Part shown: positions 44,094 through 55,666 of the stretch, piece after piece
How positions within the stretch are numbered: position 1 is the stretch's first letter
How the letters are laid out: each line of letters begins with the position of its first letter
The notes under the pieces: model-generated
Database searches by the model: none
Seen by the model: the letters and a program-made list of their open reading frames with translations, nothing else
What the model was told of the DNA's origin: nothing
NCBI GenBank assembly: GCA_023374045.1
Contig: CM041783.1
Location: 90,555,298-90,619,297, forward strand
DNA: 64,000 bases
Reading direction: 5' to 3'
Origin: Limonium bicolor
Lineage: Eukaryota > Streptophyta > Magnoliopsida > Caryophyllales > Plumbaginaceae
Program-made: the position numbers and the translations under genes

Positions 44094-45520
44094 TGATAAG
44101 TGCAAAACATATAGACTTTTAGGGTTTAATTACCTTATTATTTGCAACACTTTAAAGTAATGTTTCCCACTTGCTATGTGAATTCTCTTAGATTTATGTT
44201 TTGATATGAACTGATACATTTTATGTATCAAATGCAAGAAAAAGTCTTGGAATCACATAGTACACTTCACAAGCTTCGCAACGCAACAAACGGGGATCAA
44301 ATCGGAGCTCAAACGAATATTTTAGAGGCAATTGAATTCCCGTCCGGACCAGTGTCCGGATGAGCTGGTTCGGACGCATACATGTGGAGCGCGCCGGTAC
44401 AAAAATCGACATGTCCGAACTAGTCTGGTCCGGAAACTGGTCCGGACGCGTCAATCTGGCCAGCGTACAGAGGCATGTCGACTAGTGTGAATTGGTAAAA
44501 TATAATTTACCAATTCACACCGACACCCCCTCTCTTTTTACCCCATTTTCACTATAAATAAACCTATAACCCTCCATTAATCCATATCTCATTCCACCCC
44601 CAAACTAATGCCATTTTTCCTCCATAAAATCATCATTTTTCCTCTCATCTACATAATGTCCACATAAATCCTCACATCATCTCATCCCATTAAAACATTG
44701 TTCTGTCCAACCTCTGTCCAAATATTAGCAGTTATAAAGGAGCTGAATTAATTATCTTTCCCAGATGATTTCTTTTACTTCTTTTTCTGTCTTTTTAATT
44801 ATGTTGGGCTAAGAGGATTTACTCCGGGTGAAGGTGTAATTATAGTTTGTATAATTATGTAATCTATATTTTTACCGGTTTAATTAAATAAAGTTTGTTA
44901 CGATTAAAGTTTATCTCTCGCCTTTTTAATAAATTTCATGAATTTACTAAAATGCTTTACAAAGTCTATTTTGATCAGAGCAGTGATAAATAGACAGGTT
45001 AATTAATCGATAAATCTGTGGAAAACATATTTTGATAAAATAAGTTAGTAATTTCAGATGCAAAATATAATTCCTCGCACTTAATCTGTTTACATGTGTT
45101 ATGCTCAAATCTAGATTAGATTGAGCATTTTCTGGTAAACGAGTCTTTCAAGTCTAGGATTTAGTCTTTAAGATAATAACAAGAATTTTGCCAAACTTTT
45201 ATAATTAACCGGTAGAGATAACATAATTAATCAGATTATATAAACTTGAACCCGGAGTCCCGTTTAATTTATCTTCCACTCAGTTAATTTAATCTGTTGT
45301 TTTACTTTACAAAAACAAGTCAATTATCCCCCCTTTTTGTGACAAGCTTAGGTACTATATTATTTCGCTATAAGTCCCACGGTTTGACCCCGGCCGCTTC
45401 TGTCTTCTATACTACTGCGACCGGGTTTTGTTTGCAGCCCGAAGGATATTTGAGTTATTAATTTCTTTCTCAATTGTTTAAAATACACCAGTTCCAACCT
45501 CTCTCATTTTCCTGTCTGCA
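44094..45520 (+). repeat. F 3' LTR
   Basis: 1427 bp, about the same as the 5' LTR apart from scattered substitutions and a deletion near 44640. Its palindrome arm is better paired than in the 5' LTR. Confidence 0.92.
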
Positions 45521-45525
45521 TCTGC
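45521..45525. repeat. Target site duplication of F, right copy
   Basis: TCTGC, identical to 39016-39020. Confidence 0.9.
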
Positions 45526-47180
45526 CTAATACGAACCAGTCCATAATTATTTAAAAACGCGCAAGTCTATGAAACGACAATATTGTCAAGGACACTAAGT
45601 AACCACGGATCACCTGAATAAACTTCCATACCAGGAAGCAGTATGCTACAACTTACCATGAGACCCAGTACTACATTTAATATGTAACCTAATTGTGGAT
45701 AGTGTTCAAAAAACCCGAAACGTATGAGGATAACCTACAGATGAGTAAGAGTACAAGTAATGAACTGAGACATTAAGCACTAAGAGCCTACGAGCCAAGG
45801 AAGTTAACCACATCAGAGCTGAGGCGTAGTAAGTTATAAGAAAGCTTATTTAAGCCACGAAGGAGCTACAACCCGTAGATATGAACGGGTACAACACCTA
45901 TAACTTAGATTGTGGGAGAATTGCCAGGAAAGGACACCAATGAGAATATTGAGACAATACTATTGGCAGGGGCGGAGAACGAACCATGCCTTTTAGGGTG
46001 GGGACACCTCTCCTTGTTGTGAGGCCATGAGTGGGAATAAACCCCTCAAAAGGGCTTTCACTTGTTAGGGATATAATACGCTTTTGTTAGAGAATGGAAA
46101 CTATAAACCTTGAGATTACCTTAGAACATACCAGATACACTTGAGTAATAAGGAAGGCTGCAGATACAAACCTCATATCCGACACCCAGGATTTAAGAAT
46201 CAGTAATCGTCAGAGATAAACATTGTGAGTGCATTGTATGGCACGTCAAGTGACCAACGCTCAGAAGAGCTTGTGATTCAACGGATGACTTCTTTAGTAA
46301 CAAGTTAAATTACAAGGTAAATAACATCATAAGGGATGGAAGAATGTAAGAGAGACTGACCTACATATGAAACCGAAATTGAAGCGAAACACATTCATAT
46401 TAAGAGATAACAAAAAATACAACACGGTACGGCAACCGCCATACACCGAAATGAGAGAACCCCTAGTGTGTTTACACCAGGAAGGAATTGAGCATAAGAA
46501 AAGATGTTAGAATAAATGGGTAAGTAGTTGCACCATCAATGGGCAACAGAGTAAAGGCCGACTACCACGGTAGTAGTGGTCGTGAGTACAATATTTATAT
46601 AAGGGGATTAAGCCATGGTGCGCAGTGAAGCGACCATTATGTATGAGCCGTCAAATGTTGACACTGAGACAATTAGATTTATGAGCTAAGGCGAATATAA
46701 GTAAGAAATAAAATGGATGATGAACTGTGCATTAACACCAGTAGTCTGGACCTGGTTAGGTAAGACTTCACAGGAAGCACACTACCCATTCCTTAAGGAA
46801 CTGGAAGTTCATTCCTAGTAGAACAAATATGAGAAAGAAGATAAGAGGCTCTATGGAAAGAGACCTCAGTCACTAAGAGACCGAATCAGTACGGGATAGA
46901 GAAAGAACTAGAGCATACAATACCCAAGAACATAGTAAATAGATTTTCCTTGATTAAGTTCAAGAAGAACAATAAGTGTTATTATGAAACGAGGAAAGAG
47001 GAGATCGACAACAAAATACTTCATGATTAGCAATAGCTAAACGTGTGACGGACACTACGAGTTTACTAAAACGAGATGTGGGACGACTGCACCCCACTGG
47101 GGCTTGCAGGCTTGACAGGCTCATTCATGAGTTGGTCGGGTAAGTAGTAATGTACCAATAGGGTACCCCATGCATGTAAA
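45526..47180 (+). other. C interior, unreadable former pol
   Basis: No frame longer than about 60 codons. By position this should be former gag-pol of the Tekay type. I found no clear motif in it. A CAGGGGCGGAG at 45968 resembles a hAT terminus but has no partner. Confidence 0.4.
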
Positions 47181-47942
47181 CGAGTGGTGTAAGGAACACG
47201 GGTAGTAGTCGACTCCGTACCACGGACAATGACGCAAGATCAGACAAGAGCAGCTACAACCACAAACAGTCCAAGAGAAGAATTCAGTTGAACCAACAAC
47301 ACAAATGAATCAGAGAACAAATAATTAAGGACTATGAAATGCGAATAGCACGGATTGTTAAGTACAGACATTGGACATGTCTTAAGATGTAAGAGATTAA
47401 ACTGTAAAGTGCAATAAGCACTAAACAGTAGTTTCAGATTAAGAATCATCCTCAGACCAAAGGTCAGATGGAAAGAACGATTTAGACACTTTAGAAAACA
47501 CTAAGAATACAAACATTAGATCTCCAGGGAGACTGGATAGACGAGCTACAACTCATTAAGGCCGTGTGTATATAAAGATAACACGTGTCCATTGAAAGAC
47601 CTTTAGTACACAGATATAAGCATGCAGAAGAAGAATATACAATACTATAAAAGGATAAGAAAGGCAAACTAAGCCTAAGATTATCAGAGTCGCGCAGCGG
47701 AAGCTAGCAGATCAGTACCTTTGAGGTTAGATCAAACTAAGTTAAGAAATGGTATAAGTACCGTAAGAATCCTCGATACAGAGACTAAGCCATTACCATA
47801 GTTATGACCCTCTGATCGAATTATAAGTGAGATAGATGACATGGAAGCTAGAATGCTTGGTGAGAATTAGACATCTTGAACTTATGTTCAAGGATGATAT
47901 AATGTTGATTACGTGGGCGTAATCCGTTTTAAGGGGGGTAGA
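47181..47942 (+). pseudogene. C integrase and chromodomain-like tail, heavily decayed
   Basis: One recognisable block: NHPQTKGQMERTI followed by a stop, TL, a stop, KTLR (about 47442-47490), which is the integrase end region seen intact in D near 20064. A later VRILDTETK (about 47760) and MEARMLGEN (47840) mark the C-terminal tail as in D. It ends at a G-tract, TTTTAAGGGGGGTAGA (47927-47942). Stops interrupt every 10-20 codons. Confidence 0.55.
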
Positions 47943-49081
47943 GCGAAAACCGCTTAGCGTATGTTTATGTACTGAGTACATAAACTACGGTGTGCATAGC
48001 ACAAAAGAATTTGAGAATTTGTTTTACATAATCATCTTGAGATAAATTATGGTTATTGCGCACAGAAGATGTGAATACCATACATATTAAGTACCTATCT
48101 TGTTAACTCCGGTGTGAGTACAAGTTAGGAGAATTAAGGAAGAGGATTAAGGAGACTTAAGGAATATATGAGATATGAGTCGATATGAAAGTATGTGTGA
48201 GACAAGAATAAGATAACACTGTGAGATATTAGTTGATATGAGTATGAAATGAGAAATAGTAATGCTATGAAGTATAAGACGATGAGAATTGGTATGGAAC
48301 TGATATAGAACTTAGAGGGAATTTAAGTCTTGAGGTAATTACTAAGAGATGAACTGGGAATGATTGATGGACTAAGTCCACACCTTGGAGATGTATTGAT
48401 TATGATTAGAAGAACTAAAAGATAGAAAATTGGAAATGAGTGAATTATTTGATGTTTGAAAAATATCGTGGGAGGTGGAACTTGATTTTCTAGGGATCAA
48501 GGGAAACCGAACACAAATTGGGGTGGAAGGATAGTTAAACACTGATGCTGATCACATCAGGGTTGGATGATTCCTAAAACTCCCTACTAGTGGTCACAAT
48601 TAAATCACGCTATGGATAGAGGCTTTAGGATAAAACGAAATTGGAGTTGATTGTATTTTCAAATAGAGGGAATTATTCCTCACTTGACCTCGTAAAAAGG
48701 ATTTCCTTTTTACTGAGTCTCGCCCATGAAGTTGAGGACGCATGAGCCTTTGTCTTCGGACCGGTGACATGGGGAGAATAGAGTTGTTTTGTATTCTGGC
48801 CCATGGTGGCGTGGACGAATGTGCCTTTGTCTACGGACCGGTGACATGGGAGAATACGATGAAAATTATGTGATTGTTTTAATCATAAAAAAGGAACAAA
48901 GGGAATTTTGAGTGTTATACATGCTTAAGCATGTTGTGTGATATTTGAGTATAATCATATGACGGACCTAATGATTCAATGAGTTTAAGTACACATAAGT
49001 GTGATCTATATGATCTATGGAATGAGGTAAGGCATGTATTCTAATAAGATAAGATGCGTGGGAACTTTGGGGACAAAGTTC
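47943..49081 (+). other. C segment between two polypurine-tract copies
   Basis: 1.14 kb without coding. The same 16 nt, TTTTAAGGGGGGTAGA, ends the pol region at 47927 and precedes the 3' LTR at 49082. A repeat with CTTTGTCT(T/A)CGGACCGGTGACATGGG occurs at about 48753 and 48826. It could be 3' untranslated sequence or part of another LTR; I cannot tell. Confidence 0.45.
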
Positions 49082-49098
49082 TTTTAAGGGGGGTAGAT
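49082..49098 (+). other. C polypurine tract
   Basis: TTTTAAGGGGGGTAGAT directly before the LTR start TGAAATACCCC. Confidence 0.8.
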
Positions 49099-50376
49099 TG
49101 AAATACCCCAAACCTAAGTATGCTAGGTAAACATCAAGTGATGATTTAATAAGGCTAAAACATGCCTTAGAAACATTGGTAGACAGTTTAAACCATGGAA
49201 AACACAAGAAAATGCCTTAAGGGCAATTAAGGCAAAAATGTGCTCTAAGCTTGGAGTGACTTTGATTAGCACCCAAATACCATTATAAGAATTTATTAAC
49301 ATGCTAATGGACATGTTAAATCAATTACCAAAGAAAATCAAGCTCAAAAACAAGCTTAAACGCAAAATGTGCTTTAAGACTCCTTAAAGCACCTTTTTGA
49401 GAAATTGTCTCAAAATGGGTTTTGAGTGGCTAAATGCCCATGATTACACCTTAATCAACATGTGTACTAATTAGTATCACATTAGGAAGTCTAAATCAAT
49501 GGGAAACCAAAAATTTCACAAATTTGTGCACTAATTTGTGAATAGTGCTCAAATAGTGCTAGTTTTGACTTAAGTCAACATTAATTGGCTAAGTAGCCAA
49601 ACAAGGCCTTATGTATGTTAATTACTAAGGGGGGACGGTTTTTAAGGGGATGAGTCACCTTAGGCTTCATCCAATAAGAAAAGAAGAGGAAATAAAGTGG
49701 AAAAAGACTATTTACCTTTTAAAAGAAAAATATCTTCTTATACCTTCTCTCTCTCCTCTCTTCTTCATTTCCCACCTTCACCATCGGTTTTACTACCTAT
49801 TCCCTGCTCCAAAACCGTGAGAGCTCCATCCATGGTGCCTCCACCTTCAATTGCTCACCAAATGTTCATCTTTGCTCCAAATCGAAAAGTAAGCATAATT
49901 CCTCTTAGTTAGATCAAGGCCTTCATTCCTATCTTTTCAAATCCTTCAAAGCTCAAGTTTGGTGCCATGAGAAAACTCCATTGATGGAGGAAAATCAAGT
50001 TTGAAGAGATCTTTTGGTTCTCCATTCATCCAAGGTAATGAAAGTGAAAGAAAAATCAACTTTCCACCACTTTTCAATATGACCGAAAATTATCTCTCAT
50101 GTAGCCTTGTTTTTATGCCTTTTTCTAGCTTGTTTTAATCACCAAGGACTAGTAGAGGTCCTCTTTCATTCATTGCCCAAGTCTAATTTGAGACTTCAAA
50201 GGTAATCATCCACTTTTATGTCTTAAAACACATTTTTAACCTAGGAATGATTCCTTAAGGTTAGTGTATTATTTAGCACTCATGAGATTCATTGTTATTG
50301 ATTAGAACATTAGCAAAGGAAATTAAATGGGTGGCCGAGATTCATTCAAGAAAAAGCTCTAAGGAGGAAGTTAAGA
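49099..50376 (+). repeat. C 3' LTR, first fragment
   Basis: Complete left end of the LTR (TGAAATACCCC). Interrupted by G after 50376. From 49566 it matches the surviving 5' fragment. Confidence 0.88.
50372..50376. repeat. Target site duplication of G, left copy
   Basis: TAAGA, the same as 59597-59601. Confidence 0.9.
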
Positions 50377-50421
50377 TGAGAAGGGAAGAAATGGTGCCAA
50401 GCCAAAACAGGATACGTAGAG

Positions 50422-50545
50422 CATTCGGCTGCTTTAGCCGGATGGAAGTAGAAACACATAGGGCATCCGGCCGTCTCCAGCCAGATGGGGATAGGACTTA
50501 GGCAAAGCAAAGTATTGTACGACCGACCGTCTGTGGTCAGTCAAA
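50422..50545 (+). repeat. CATCCGGCT and GACCGACC palindromes in G U3
   Basis: Three inverted pairs. In the 3' LTR the first is perfect: CATCCGGCT (59173-59181), loop GCTTT, AGCCGGATG (59187-59195); the 5' copy has one C to T change at a CpG. The others are CATCCGGC with GCCAGATG, and GACCGACC (59272-59279) with GGTCAGTC (59286-59293). They lie 80-200 bp upstream of the TATA box. Confidence 0.85.
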
Positions 50546-50621
50546 CATACTAGGAGAAGGTAGAACCGTACTTATACATGTAAAATATAGGCTGACACCA
50601 TAAAAACTAGGCCCAAAATAC

Positions 50622-50629
50622 TATAAATA
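50622..50629 (+). promoter_or_regulatory. TATA box of G LTR
   Basis: TATAAATA, also at 59372-59379. Confidence 0.7.
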
Positions 50630-50848
50630 GGGGGGTACCCCCATGGAATAAGACACGTAACATTTGGCAGTCAAACTTACATTCGATTCCAATATAAGCT
50701 CTCTTTCTCTCCCTCTCTACTCTTGTGAGACTCTGAGATCAAGACCAGGTAATGTAGAATAGAAGATCAGATCGGGTCATGCTAGGATAAGCGTACTGTT
50801 TCATTAAGATCAGATCGAAGGATACTAGGATTGATGTACTGTTTCATT

Positions 50849-50866
50849 TGGCGCCGTCTGTGGGAA
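50849..50866 (+). other. G primer-binding site (Tat type)
   Basis: TGGCGCCGTCTGTGGGAA, the primer site commonly seen in Tat elements, 2 nt after the LTR. I did not verify which tRNA it matches. Confidence 0.8.
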
Positions 50867-50983
50867 ACGAACAGCAAGACGCAACCACGAGACCACCTAG
50901 AAACAGGGAAGTAATCTGCGACGATTTATAGCGAAAGTCCTGAAATAACTAATGACATTTTTTGCAGGATCGAAACACGAAAG

Positions 50984-52015
50984 ATGGCTCCAAGATCAAA
51001 GAAAACACCGAAGAATGCTACCGAAGATAACAATCGCTCTGAAGAAGGAATGAGTTCGGAGATGCCAGAAGCCATCTCCAAAAAAGATCTCGAGGACATG
51101 CTAAAGGGGCTAGTCAGATCCATCGATGAAAAAATTGTAGAGGGAAATGAGACTTTGCAACATGAATTAATGCAAAGGGACGAGGAGTATGAGAGAAAAT
51201 GGGACGAAATGACTGAGGCCATTGAAGAGCTGAGAAACAGAGATTCCAGAGGCAGTAATGGCGAGGAAAGCAAGGATAGGAAGCGCAATTCAATCATTAG
51301 CGAAGAAGAGATGGAAGAAGATGACCAGATAGACATGAGCTTGTACCCCTTCTCAGAGCGGATAAGAAAAGCAAAGCTCCCGCCGCACTTCGTCGCCCCG
51401 GCAATTGAAAAATATGATGGGACTGGAGATCCCGCCCAACATATTAAGAAGTTCATGTTTGCCATGAACACTCAGGGGATCAGCTCCCTCGCCCTCTGCA
51501 ATTTGTTCCCCGGAACACTTTCGAAGAGAGCGTTGGGATGGATCTCCACGAGACCGCCACAGTCCATCACGAGCTTCAAGCAGCAGACCGAGGATTTCCA
51601 GCGATACTTCGCTGCGAGTAAGAGGGTTAAAAAAGAAACAATAGAATTGATGGACGTTAAGCAGCGAAAAGGAGAGACCGTGAAGGAGTACAGCGAGCGC
51701 TTCAATAAGAAGGTTACGAAAATTGATGATATCGACGAGAAAATCTTGATTAAGGCCTTTGGTAACGGCCTAGCTCAGCCTCGACTTGCTGGAAAGATCG
51801 CAACGAAGGCGCCGAAAACTCATGGAGAATTAGCTGAAATGATCCATGATTTTTTGAAATCTGAGATAGCGGAAAACAAGGCTAAAGAGCTAGCGGACAG
51901 CTTCAAAACCGCAGGGGTGCCGGAAAAGAAGGAGGGGCATGGAGGAAATGCCGGAAGGGGAGGGTCAAGGTACAAGCCATATTATGGCAAGTCTACCGCC
52001 GGATCTTCCTCTTAG
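50984..52015 (+). CDS. gag: G gag (343 aa)
   Basis: ATG at 50984 follows a roughly 120-nt leader. An N-terminal charged, probably coiled region (residues 20-90) precedes the gag domain with YPFSERIRKAKLPPHFVAPA, YDGTGDPAQHIKKFMFAM and FNKKVTKIDDIDEKIL (about residues 120-270). The C-terminus is glycine-rich (GHGGNAGRGGSRYKPYYG). The frame closes at 52015, but homology to the nucleocapsid goes on past it, so this is the gag without its zinc part. Would form the particle core. Confidence 0.85.
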   Translation: MAPRSKKTPKNATEDNNRSEEGMSSEMPEAISKKDLEDMLKGLVRSIDEKIVEGNETLQHELMQRDEEYERKWDEMTEAIEELRNRDSRGSNGEESKDRKRNSIISEEEMEEDDQIDMSLYPFSERIRKAKLPPHFVAPAIEKYDGTGDPAQHIKKFMFAMNTQGISSLALCNLFPGTLSKRALGWISTRPPQSITSFKQQTEDFQRYFAASKRVKKETIELMDVKQRKGETVKEYSERFNKKVTKIDDIDEKILIKAFGNGLAQPRLAGKIATKAPKTHGELAEMIHDFLKSEIAENKAKELADSFKTAGVPEKKEGHGGNAGRGGSRYKPYYGKSTAGSSS

Positions 52016-52367
52016 GGGGCACAACACCAGGGGCATGAACCATTGTCTACATTGACCCAGGGAAGTATGCCGCTGCAGTAAGAGAAGGGTACCTTCCCTA
52101 GCCTAGAAAGCCGCCGCAGGGGGAAATTCCGGTTGCATTCTGCGAGTACCACGGGAACCGCAGCCACCGGTAAACTGTGCTACCTTGGCCAAAGAACTTC
52201 GAATCATCAAAGAAAATAATAAGAAAGGAAAGCAGGTAGCCGGAGCACAAAGGCAATACGGCGGCCAACAGGGTAGTACCCAGAATGCACCTCGAGGGCG
52301 ACAAGAGGAAGAGGTTCACCCTAGGCTTGATCCCAGCAAATTAGTGGGAATGATAACAGGTTTGTAA
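52016..52367 (+). pseudogene. G gag 3' part, zinc-binding region
   Basis: After the stop at 52015 the homologous sequence continues in other frames: CEYHGNRSHR (C-X2-H..H type) at about 52140-52170, then AKELRIIKENNKKGKQ in frame 52185-52367. At least two shifts. Confidence 0.65.
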
Positions 52368-52603
52368 AAAGGAGAGTAAAAGTTTTTTCTCCTTTCATTC
52401 AGGATAACATTCGGAGTTACAATTTGTAGCCTGCTTTAAGATAAAAATTTTATGTCACATAGTTTGTCAAAGATCATGTTGCCAAAAGGAGAAATAAAAT
52501 TTCCATTCTTTTTGCATTTTTTACTATTAACAACCCCCCTCTTTTCCCAAGAAGAAAGCTAACAAAACTTTCTCTAAGAAAACTCACAGGACTTTTTTCA
52601 GAG

Positions 52604-53449
52604 GTAGGACCACTAACCCCTAATGAAAGAAAAAAGCAGATTCATCAAGTACATCAAGAGCTCCCGGAGAAGAAAATCACCAAAAAGGAAAGTTTTCCTC
52701 CAATTTTCTTCTCCGACGAGGATGAGGATGGAGTGCTATACCCGCACAACGATCCACTTGTCATTCGTGCACAGGTAAACGATCGAATGATGAAGGGAAT
52801 TTTAATCGATAGTGGGGCCGGAGCAAATGTCATATCAGCCGAGGCGGTTAGGAAGTTGGAGATACCTGAGGACCGGATCAAGCCCTATTCGGCGGTTCTG
52901 GGAGGATTTGTAGGAGGCGTCTCTACCACGTCTTCCGGCAGTATAGATTTCACAATGACCTTGGGCTAAGGAGATGATAGAAGGACAGAGAGACTCACGA
53001 CTTTTATTGTGCCAGGCCTTTTTGCATATAACATGTACCTTGGAAGGCCAGGAATCAATGCTTTCAAAGCCATCCACAGCACTCATCACTTAAAAATGAA
53101 ATATTTAACCTCACACGGGAAGGTGGTTACGATAAGAGGAAGCCAAAAGATGGCCCGAATGTGCGAAGTCCGCATCATGGACAGCCTTCCTAGTGAGGAG
53201 GTGGTCAAGACTATGGGATCGGACAAGGAATTCAAGGGAAAGTTGCCTTCTTCCCCAGGGCCGAGTCGAGAAAAGGAAGGATGTCGAACAGCCCAAGATT
53301 CCCCCAGAGAGGTACATTTAAAATCTGACCCTTCTAAATTTTTTAAAATAGGAACTGCGTTTGACAGTGGAGAGCAAACTCACTTAATGAGGTTCCTGGA
53401 AAAAAGAAGGCAACATTCGCTTGGAGCACGGACGAGATGCCTGGTATAG
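52604..53449 (+). pseudogene. G aspartic protease, one internal stop
   Basis: One frame from about 52604 to 53449 with a single TAA at 52967-52969. Before the catalytic site is an acidic FFSDEDEDG stretch; the active site is ILIDSGAGANVIS (Asp at 52808-52810). After the stop: YNMYLGRPGINAFKAIHSTH (about 53028). It ends before RT with shifts near 53400. Processes the polyprotein. Confidence 0.75.
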
Positions 53450-54652
53450 ACCCAAGCGTTATCCGGCATGAGCTCAGGGTAGACCCTAAACATCCGGCGG
53501 TCAGGCAAAAGGAAAAGGGTAATAGGGGAAGAAAGAGATTTAGCCGCACGAACCGAGGTCCAAAAACTCCTCAAGGCCGGTTTCATCAGGGAGGTTGCGT
53601 ACCCACGATGGTTGGCTAATGTTGTCATGGTGAAAAAAGCAAATGGAAAATGGAGAATGTGTGTGGATTTCACAGATTTAAATAAGGCATGTCCTAAAGA
53701 TTTCTATCCCCTGCCATCAATAGATAGATTGGTGGTTTCAACTGCCCAGAGTTCTGTGTTAAGTTTTCTGGATGCTTTCTCCGGTTATAATCAAATAAAA
53801 ATGAAAGAGGACGATTCGGAAAAGACATCCTTTATTACTTCAGCCGGAACATTCTGTTACAAGGTAATGCCCTTCGGCCTAAAGAATGCAGGGGCCACTT
53901 TTCAACGAATGATTGACAAAGTATTTTGTCAGCAAATTGCTCGAAATGTGGAGGCTTACGTTGATGATATAGTTGTAAAAAGTCCGTCAAAAGAACAACA
54001 CATGAAGGATTTAGAAGAAACATTCGACACTCTGGATAAATACCAAATCAAGTTAAATCCAGAAAAGTGTGTGTTTGGTGTAACCAAAGGGAGGTTTCTT
54101 GGTTTCATTGTTGGGCAACGAGGTATTGAAGTCGATCCGGAAAAAAGTCAGGCAATCCTCGACCTTTCTCCTCCAAGAAATATCAAAGATGTCCAAGCTT
54201 TGAACGGAAGACTCACAACATTAAGCAGGTTTTGTTCTAAGCTTCAAGAAAAATCGATCCCGTTCTTCAATATTCTAAGGAAGAACAGCAAATTCCAGTG
54301 GGGACAAGAGTGCATAGACGCATTTGAAAAGATCAAGGAGATGCTTCGGGATCTACCTAAATTAGGTGTACCTGCCCCGGGACAGGATCTATATCTTTAC
54401 TTGTCCGCAACAGATTGGGCGGTTGCAGCTGTCTTAATCATGGAAGAGAAAAGGGAGGTACCAGTTTACTATACGGGCAAAATCTTGAGCCCGACAGAAG
54501 GACGGTACACTAACATAGAGAAAATCTTGTTTGCACTGGTGGTGGCGTCAAGAAAACTACGACCCTACTTCCAGTCACATCGAATCTTTGTCAGGACCAA
54601 TTGGCCGCTCAAGCAAATTGCGAACAATCCGAATGCCTCCGCCGGATGGTAA
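53450..54652 (+). CDS. G reverse transcriptase and first RNase H
   Basis: The 346-codon frame 53612-54652 carries the RT: CVDFTDLNKACPKDFYPLPS, LDAFSGYNQIKM, VMPFGLKNAGATFQRMID, and catalytic YVDD at 53957-53968. RNase H follows with YLSATDWAVAAVLI (about 54399) and the EGRYTNIEKILFALVVASRK helix. The first 50 codons of RT lie in two other frames (53437-53610), separated by compensating shifts, and the RNase H end continues in the next frame from about 54640, so the copy is inactive. Confidence 0.82.
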
Positions 54653-55476
54653 GCTGGACAGTAGAGCTGACACAATATGAAATTCACTTCTTGCCCAGAA
54701 CGGCGATTAAAGCTCAAGCCTTAGCAGACTTCATAACGGAGACAAACTTTGCAAAAGAAAAGAAGCAGACTCAAAGTCCATATATCATCTTGGTTGATGG
54801 AGCTCGATGCAAAAGTGGGGCAGGAGCTGGAATAGTGGTACAGGCGCCGAATGGGCAAAGCTTGAATTATGCCTTCCGACTGGACTTTGACGTTACTAAT
54901 AATGAAGCCGAATACGAAGCCCTTATCCAGGGTTTGGAAGTAGCTACAGCCCTCGGGGCGACAGGTTCCATAGAAAAGATGCCTTCTCTGTTTTCATTCT
55001 TATAAAATCCTGTCTAAAAAACTTATGAGAATATAACCTATTTTTAACAGAATTTGAGGTATATTCGGACTCTATGTTGGTGGCGAGACAAAACGACAAC
55101 ATCTATGAAGTCAAAGAGGAAAAACTATGGAGGTACTTGCTCAAGGTCCAGGAACTAAAAGCAAATTTCCAAAGATGCGAGCTAAAACACCTTCCCCGCG
55201 AAGAGAATGTCGAAGCTGATGCCTTAGCCAAATTGGCAAGTATGGCCGAAAAGGTACCCAATGAGATATGGCTAGAAATCAGAACTTCCCCAAGTATAGA
55301 AGGAACTCAGGTGTTTGCGGTGGAGATAGGTGACAATGAAGAATCCTGGATGACTCCAATCATAGATTACATACGGCAAGGAAAGCTGCCGGAAGGAGAA
55401 AAGGAGGCCAGGATATTAAAAAGGCGGGCCGCATCATTTTTCATTGAGGATAACCAGATGTATAAGCGATCTTTTG
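54640..55476 (+). CDS. G second RNase H (Tat type), interrupted by intron-like segment
   Basis: Frame 54601-54964 carries PRTAIKAQALADFITE and ILVDGARCKSGAGAG (catalytic Asp at 54796-54798), then NNEAEYEAL (the Glu). The frame is broken by 54965-55050 and resumes with VYSDSMLVARQND (the third catalytic Asp, in SDS, at 55065-55073) and HLPREENVEADALAKLAS. The fourth part (QGKLPEGEKEARIL, DNQMYKRSF) ends at about 55476, where integrase should begin. A second RNase H after the usual one is diagnostic of the Tat lineage. Confidence 0.8.
54965..55050 (+). other. 86-nt intron-like segment in the second RNase H
   Basis: It starts GTTCCA after ACAG and ends TTTTTAACAG. It is AT-rich and contains an in-frame stop. 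Removing exactly 54965-55050 rejoins the reading frame: the codon split after its first base is completed by the first two bases of the second part, and the catalytic motif follows at once. Confidence 0.7.
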
Positions 55477-55666
55477 CCTTGCTTCTGTATCTCCTCCTGA
55501 GATTGCCGGGAAAATGACTTGAGCCTGGCCACTTGAGATTCAAGGGTCAGGACTTGGGCTCGATACTTATCACGTTCAGAATTGGCAAATGACAGCTCCT
55601 CCTTAGCGCGGGCTACCCGACCACTCAACTGGGTGACGTGCTTCAGTAAGTTGGCAGAACTCAAGC

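Larger units (their letters stand above)
39021..45520 (+). mobile_element. Element F: non-autonomous Athila relative with intact ORF
   Basis: 6.5 kb, LTRs 39021-40473 (1453 bp) and 44094-45520 (1427 bp), TGATAAGTGC start, CTGTCTGCA end, tRNA-Asp-like primer site, perfect TCTGC duplication. One long ORF (41493-42854) encodes a zinc-knuckle and acidic-repeat protein; no protease, RT or integrase. U5 and the 3' untranslated hairpins match A and E, while U3 is its own. It resembles the TR-GAG class of non-autonomous elements, except that the conserved domain is only the nucleocapsid knuckle. Confidence 0.88.
50377..50846 (+). repeat. G 5' LTR
   Basis: 470 bp. Palindromes at about 50422-50545, TATAAATA at 50622-50629, ends GTACTGTTTCA. 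Confidence 0.92.

Noticed and set aside
45968..46070. hAT-like terminus CAGGGGCGGAG within C
   Set aside because: No inverted partner and no 8-bp duplication found nearby.
47943..49081. A separate LTR starting after the first C polypurine tract
   Set aside because: No TG start shared with B, C or D follows 47942, and TGAAATACC at 49099 fits the LTR start better.
50926..51471. 181-codon minus-strand frame opposite G gag
   Set aside because: Serine/leucine-rich mirror of the gag frame; no independent start context or domain.
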